The position numbers and the translations under genes were made by a program. Shown here in pieces: positions 35,879 through 64,000 of a stretch of DNA of 64,000 nucleotides. The DNA is taken from positions 1 to 64,000 of the forward strand of contig JALJCO010003015.1 of NCBI GenBank assembly GCA_023101725.1, in the 5' to 3' direction. Every line of letters starts with the position of its first letter. Position 1 is the stretch's first letter. The notes beneath the pieces are model-generated. The model made no database searches and was not told the origin of the DNA. It was given only the letters and a program-made list of their open reading frames with translations. The stretch is from Atherinomorus stipes (Eukaryota; Chordata; Actinopteri; Atheriniformes; Atherinidae).

Positions 35879-36269
35879 AGCTGGATTACAGTCGCGCGGC
35901 GTCTGCGTACCTGACGCAGAGGCAGTGTACACTTTTACTCCAGCGTAGGGTTACGGCGTCATGCTGCAGTTTTCCAGATCTGCAGGCGACAACACGGCAT
36001 TTAATGACCAGGAAACTCCACAGTGCTGAGTTGGTTCGCTACAGCTGCGGCATTTATTTCCTCTGTCAGACCAACAGTAGCGGCGACATTCATTCATTCA
36101 TCTGTTCAGGTACAAAACCCAAACATCCAGAAGCACGGTACGAGTTTTTCATGTAGCCGGGATGCACGTCGGGTCTAGAGAGGTGAGCGTCAGGCCTCCG
36201 TGGACCTACGCAGACTCTACGCAGAGGCGGTTACGCAGACACAGGCGACGTGCGACTATAAATCCAGCT
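35879..36269. mobile_element. PIF/Harbinger MITE A
   Basis: Ends AGCTGGATTACAGTCGCGCG and the inverse CGACTATAAATCCAGCT, with TAA target duplication on both sides (35876-35878, 36270-36272). Shares subterminal sequence with MITE B. Confidence 0.85.
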
Positions 36270-36395
36270 TAAGCTGTTTTCAGAGGATGCCGGAGCCCCG
36301 CCTTCTCCCTGTGTAACAGCGACTGGACTACAAACGGCTCTCTGTGGCACTCCTCGTGTGTTACTCTGTCTCGCAGAGCACCATCACCTCCATTA

Positions 36396-36907
36396 AGCTG
36401 GATTTATAGTCGCGCGTTGTCCGTGTCTGCGTAACCGCCGTAGCCTCCACGTAGGTCCGCGGAGGCCTGATGCGCACCGCTCTGGACCCGACGTGCATCC
36501 TGGCTACGCCAACGCAGAGCCAGGAAGTACTCTCATGTGATTGGCCAGAGTGCGATTACATGTTTCCGGATTTCCGGAGGTTCTCGCTGAATTTGCGCCG
36601 TTCCACCATTTTTAAAATCCACAAACAATGGATAAGATAGACGAGAGACTGATGGAGGAGATTAGAAAATATGCACATCTTTATGATGCCTCATCCAGGC
36701 ACTTTCTCAGAGGAAATGTCCCCAGAAGTTAAGTAAACCATCGAAGAAGACTGCCTTGTGAAGTTTACAAGACGATAGCAGCCGCACGGCCGCCTTCAGA
36801 GTGAAAACAACACGTCGGTACCCTACGCACAAGTGCGAGAACATATCCCATCCACGTTAGCTCCGCGCCCGACGTGCCGCAGAGAACGCGCGACTATAAA
36901 TCCAGCT
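36396..36907. mobile_element. PIF/Harbinger MITE B
   Basis: Ends AGCTGGATTTATAGTCGCGC and GCGCGACTATAAATCCAGCT, flanked by TTA at 36393-36395 and 36908-36910. Contains the start of a MADF-like open frame (36628-36732), so it derives from a longer coding element. Confidence 0.88.
36628..36732 (+). pseudogene. Truncated MADF/Myb-like protein start inside a Harbinger element
   Basis: A 34-codon frame reads MDKIDERLMEEIRKYAHLYD then ASSRHFLRGNVPRS and stops. The acidic start, LMEEIRKYxHLYDxSSRxF, matches the first helix of MADF domains, the DNA-binding partner protein encoded by PIF/Harbinger transposons. Only the first part of the domain remains. Confidence 0.55.
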
Positions 36908-37254
36908 TTAGAGACACGATGTCTGCTGAAGTAATAAAGTTATAAATCTGCATGTTGTTTACGGTTTGATCGTTGAGTAAACTGACGTACTGTATGCTAA
37001 CGGTAGCAACAGGCTAACGCTAGCGTGTAGTTCAAATATCTAAATTCACAGGCTGAGACCACCATTACCTTATAAAATTACTCCATCAACTACATTAACT
37101 CTCCTCGTCCTCACTGCTGCTCATAAGTTTCATTTCTGCATCCTGACATCATCATGTGCTCAGTAGCAGCTGCACACTTCTGCCATAAGGGGGTGCTCAC
37201 GCCTCATCAACAGCCTTTCCAACATGGCCGACCTCACATGATACAGAATCCTTC

Positions 37255-37440
37255 AGAACATTCCTGGATCCAGAAGCTGATCCGAATCACCACCAACATT
37301 TAATGGCTTCATCCTTGAACTGAGACACACGACTGCTGAGGATTTCAGGTCAATCCGTCCAGAACTTTTTCCCTAAAGTTGCTGACAGACGGACGGACAA
37401 ACCAACACTACTGAAAACATCACCTCCTTGGTGGAGGTAA
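37255..37440 (+). mobile_element. RTE-type LINE 3' tail (putative)
   Basis: TTCCTGGATCCAGAAGCTGA followed by TCCGAATCACCACCAA, then CAGACGGACGGACAAACC and CCTCCTTGGTGGAGGTAA match my memory of a widespread animal RTE 3' end. No coding part is present. Confidence 0.5.
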
Positions 37441-37450
37441 TTATTCTAGA

Positions 37451-38172
37451 CCAGTGATTCCCAAAGTGTGGACCTTGAGAAGTCATAGAAAATATAGGTT
37501 CATCTTTGCAAATGTGATTTTAATTGTCAAATATTTATTGCACAATTTTGAAAATATTTAGAAGTAATCAGACAAACTGTTGAGTGTTATGGACCCCTCT
37601 CATTAATGTTGGAACCTTACACAGCCACAGCTCTCTGGTCATCACCATCAGGGATCATAAAGGAAGGAATTGTTTTTAAACGCAATTTAAAGGTGATTTT
37701 TAACCACAACTGTAAATGTTTTCTTACATTTTGACTCCTCTTTTGATGTCTTAAATTGTTTAAATGTTTACTGATTTTATTCATTTTTTATTTGTGTTCC
37801 CCCTCTCACTTGCCCTACAGGTGCCTATGGCACCTGCCAGGCCGGCATTGTAAATAACAATCTTGTTCTTAATGTATTTGTCTGGTTAAATAAAGGTTAA
37901 ATGAATAAATAATAAATAAAGGAACACTTCATCTTGTGTAGTGGCGGGAAAAATGGAGCGGTGGCTCATGGGTGTGAAAAGGAAAACAGAATGTAATGAA
38001 AAATTTGAGGATTTATTCGGTCTGGAATGCTCTCGAATAAAAACTGAGAATGAATGTTGGTCACAGTTTTGAAGAAAAGTTTGGGAGTTTATTCTCGTGT
38101 CTCGTGTTGCTCACGGTTGTGATTTAAGGTTTTGGTGGGCTGCCTTGGTGCTCTGAAGTTTGGGAATGGCTG
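37451..38172. mobile_element. hAT-like element containing a LINE 3' tail
   Basis: The left end CAGTGATTCCCAAAGTGTGG pairs with AAGTTTGGGAATGGCTG at the right. Inside, 37795-37920 is a teleost LINE tail (GGCATTGTAAATAACAATCT, then TCTGGTTAAATAAAGGTTAA and AATAAATA repeats). The right end abuts the truncated MITE copy 2. Confidence 0.5.
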
Positions 38173-38177
38173 TTGTA

Positions 38178-38477
38178 GACACATCAGAGCATCTTCCCCA
38201 TGAACATGGACCAACATACCTGTCAGCAGGTGCAGACGTCTGATTGGACGTTACAGAAACACCTGATTGCAGTGATTGGTTCAAATGGTTGCTCAACATT
38301 TGAGCTTTGGAGCCCCATCATGCTTGTTTATTTGCTTTTTTTTTTGTTTGTTTTTAATCAATGTCATGATTTTCATAGAATTTTTATGTATTACTTTTGT
38401 CAGTTTCATGTTATTTCACTGACGGCTGATTTTTTCTTTCTTTAACTGGAGAGAGTGAATGTTTTGGAGGACGACTG
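38178..38477. mobile_element. Tc1/mariner-type MITE, copy 2 of 3 (left part missing)
   Basis: Begins within the shared core (AGACACATCAGAGCATCTTC) and runs to the right terminal repeat GGAGGACGACTG followed by TA. The right end lies about 111 bp before the exon acceptor at 38588. Confidence 0.85.
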
Positions 38478-38593
38478 TATTTCTGTCTGGCTGCTGACTC
38501 TTCGTGAGTGAAACGGTCGCAGCGGAGATGACCGTCCGGCTGGATCTGTGTGACGTGGTGGGAGCTGAGCTGGGTTTCTCTGTTTCAGGGACC

Positions 38594-64000
<25,407 letters not shown>

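Noticed and set aside
38504..38593. Upstream ATG at 38504 as the glrb start
   Set aside because: In frame, but it would place 30 non-hydrophobic residues before the signal peptide, and a strong acceptor (TTTCTCTGTTTCAG) lies just before the 38594 ATG.

Overview
The window is nuclear DNA from a bony fish, most likely a teleost. It holds one recognisable protein-coding gene, the glycine receptor beta subunit (glrb), read on the + strand. The rest is a dense mix of Tc1/mariner, hAT-like, PIF/Harbinger and TTAA-type DNA transposons, fragments of non-LTR retrotransposons, tRNA-derived SINEs and very large tandem-repeat arrays. The teleost call rests on the spliced glrb gene together with this repeat mix. 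I cannot name the species or decide between the paralogues glrba and glrbb.

Layout. 1-16.2 kb is upstream and repeat-dominated: a minisatellite running into a broken Tc1-like transposase, retroelement 3' ends, a 3.4 kb G-rich array with a period near 117 bp (6.64-10.08 kb), and 34-, 48- and 38-bp arrays (11.1-15.2 kb). 16.2-16.44 kb is CpG-rich and ends in a strong splice donor; it is a candidate non-coding first exon of glrb. 16.4-38.6 kb would then be intron 1. It contains an 18-bp array of about 131 copies (18.6-20.97 kb), a 46-bp array of 28 copies (29.9-31.2 kb), several nested MITEs and some apparently unique stretches. 38.6-62.65 kb carries seven coding exons of glrb with canonical splice sites: 38594-38718, 41800-41906, 43125-43192, 47491-47717, 50110-50192, 59012-59149 and 62501-62653. 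They encode about 300 residues: signal peptide, the whole extracellular agonist-binding domain with both glycine-receptor disulfide loops, TM1 and the start of TM2. The remaining exons (rest of TM2, TM3, the cytoplasmic loop that binds gephyrin, TM4) must lie beyond 64000.

The introns are unusually rich in repeats. Intron 3 is about 93 percent a degenerate pentanucleotide array, and a related array lies in intron 5. Intron 6 has a 19-bp array of about 57 copies, a Tc1-like element, two adjacent palindromic MITEs and a LINE broken by two DNA transposons. Intron 7 is mostly one Tc1-like element whose transposase has been hit by a 305-bp foldback element and has a 94-bp segment amplified sevenfold. 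By my rough sum, tandem arrays make up over a fifth of the window. Most long open frames here are by-products of these arrays, not genes.

I found no convincing undescribed gene system. The most interesting signals are regulatory or evolutionary. A (TG)15 tract sits between the likely branch point and the acceptor AG of the 83-nt Cys-loop exon. MITE copies of one family end just upstream of two coding-exon acceptors. The 18-bp array records CpG decay. A minisatellite has arisen inside a transposase gene.
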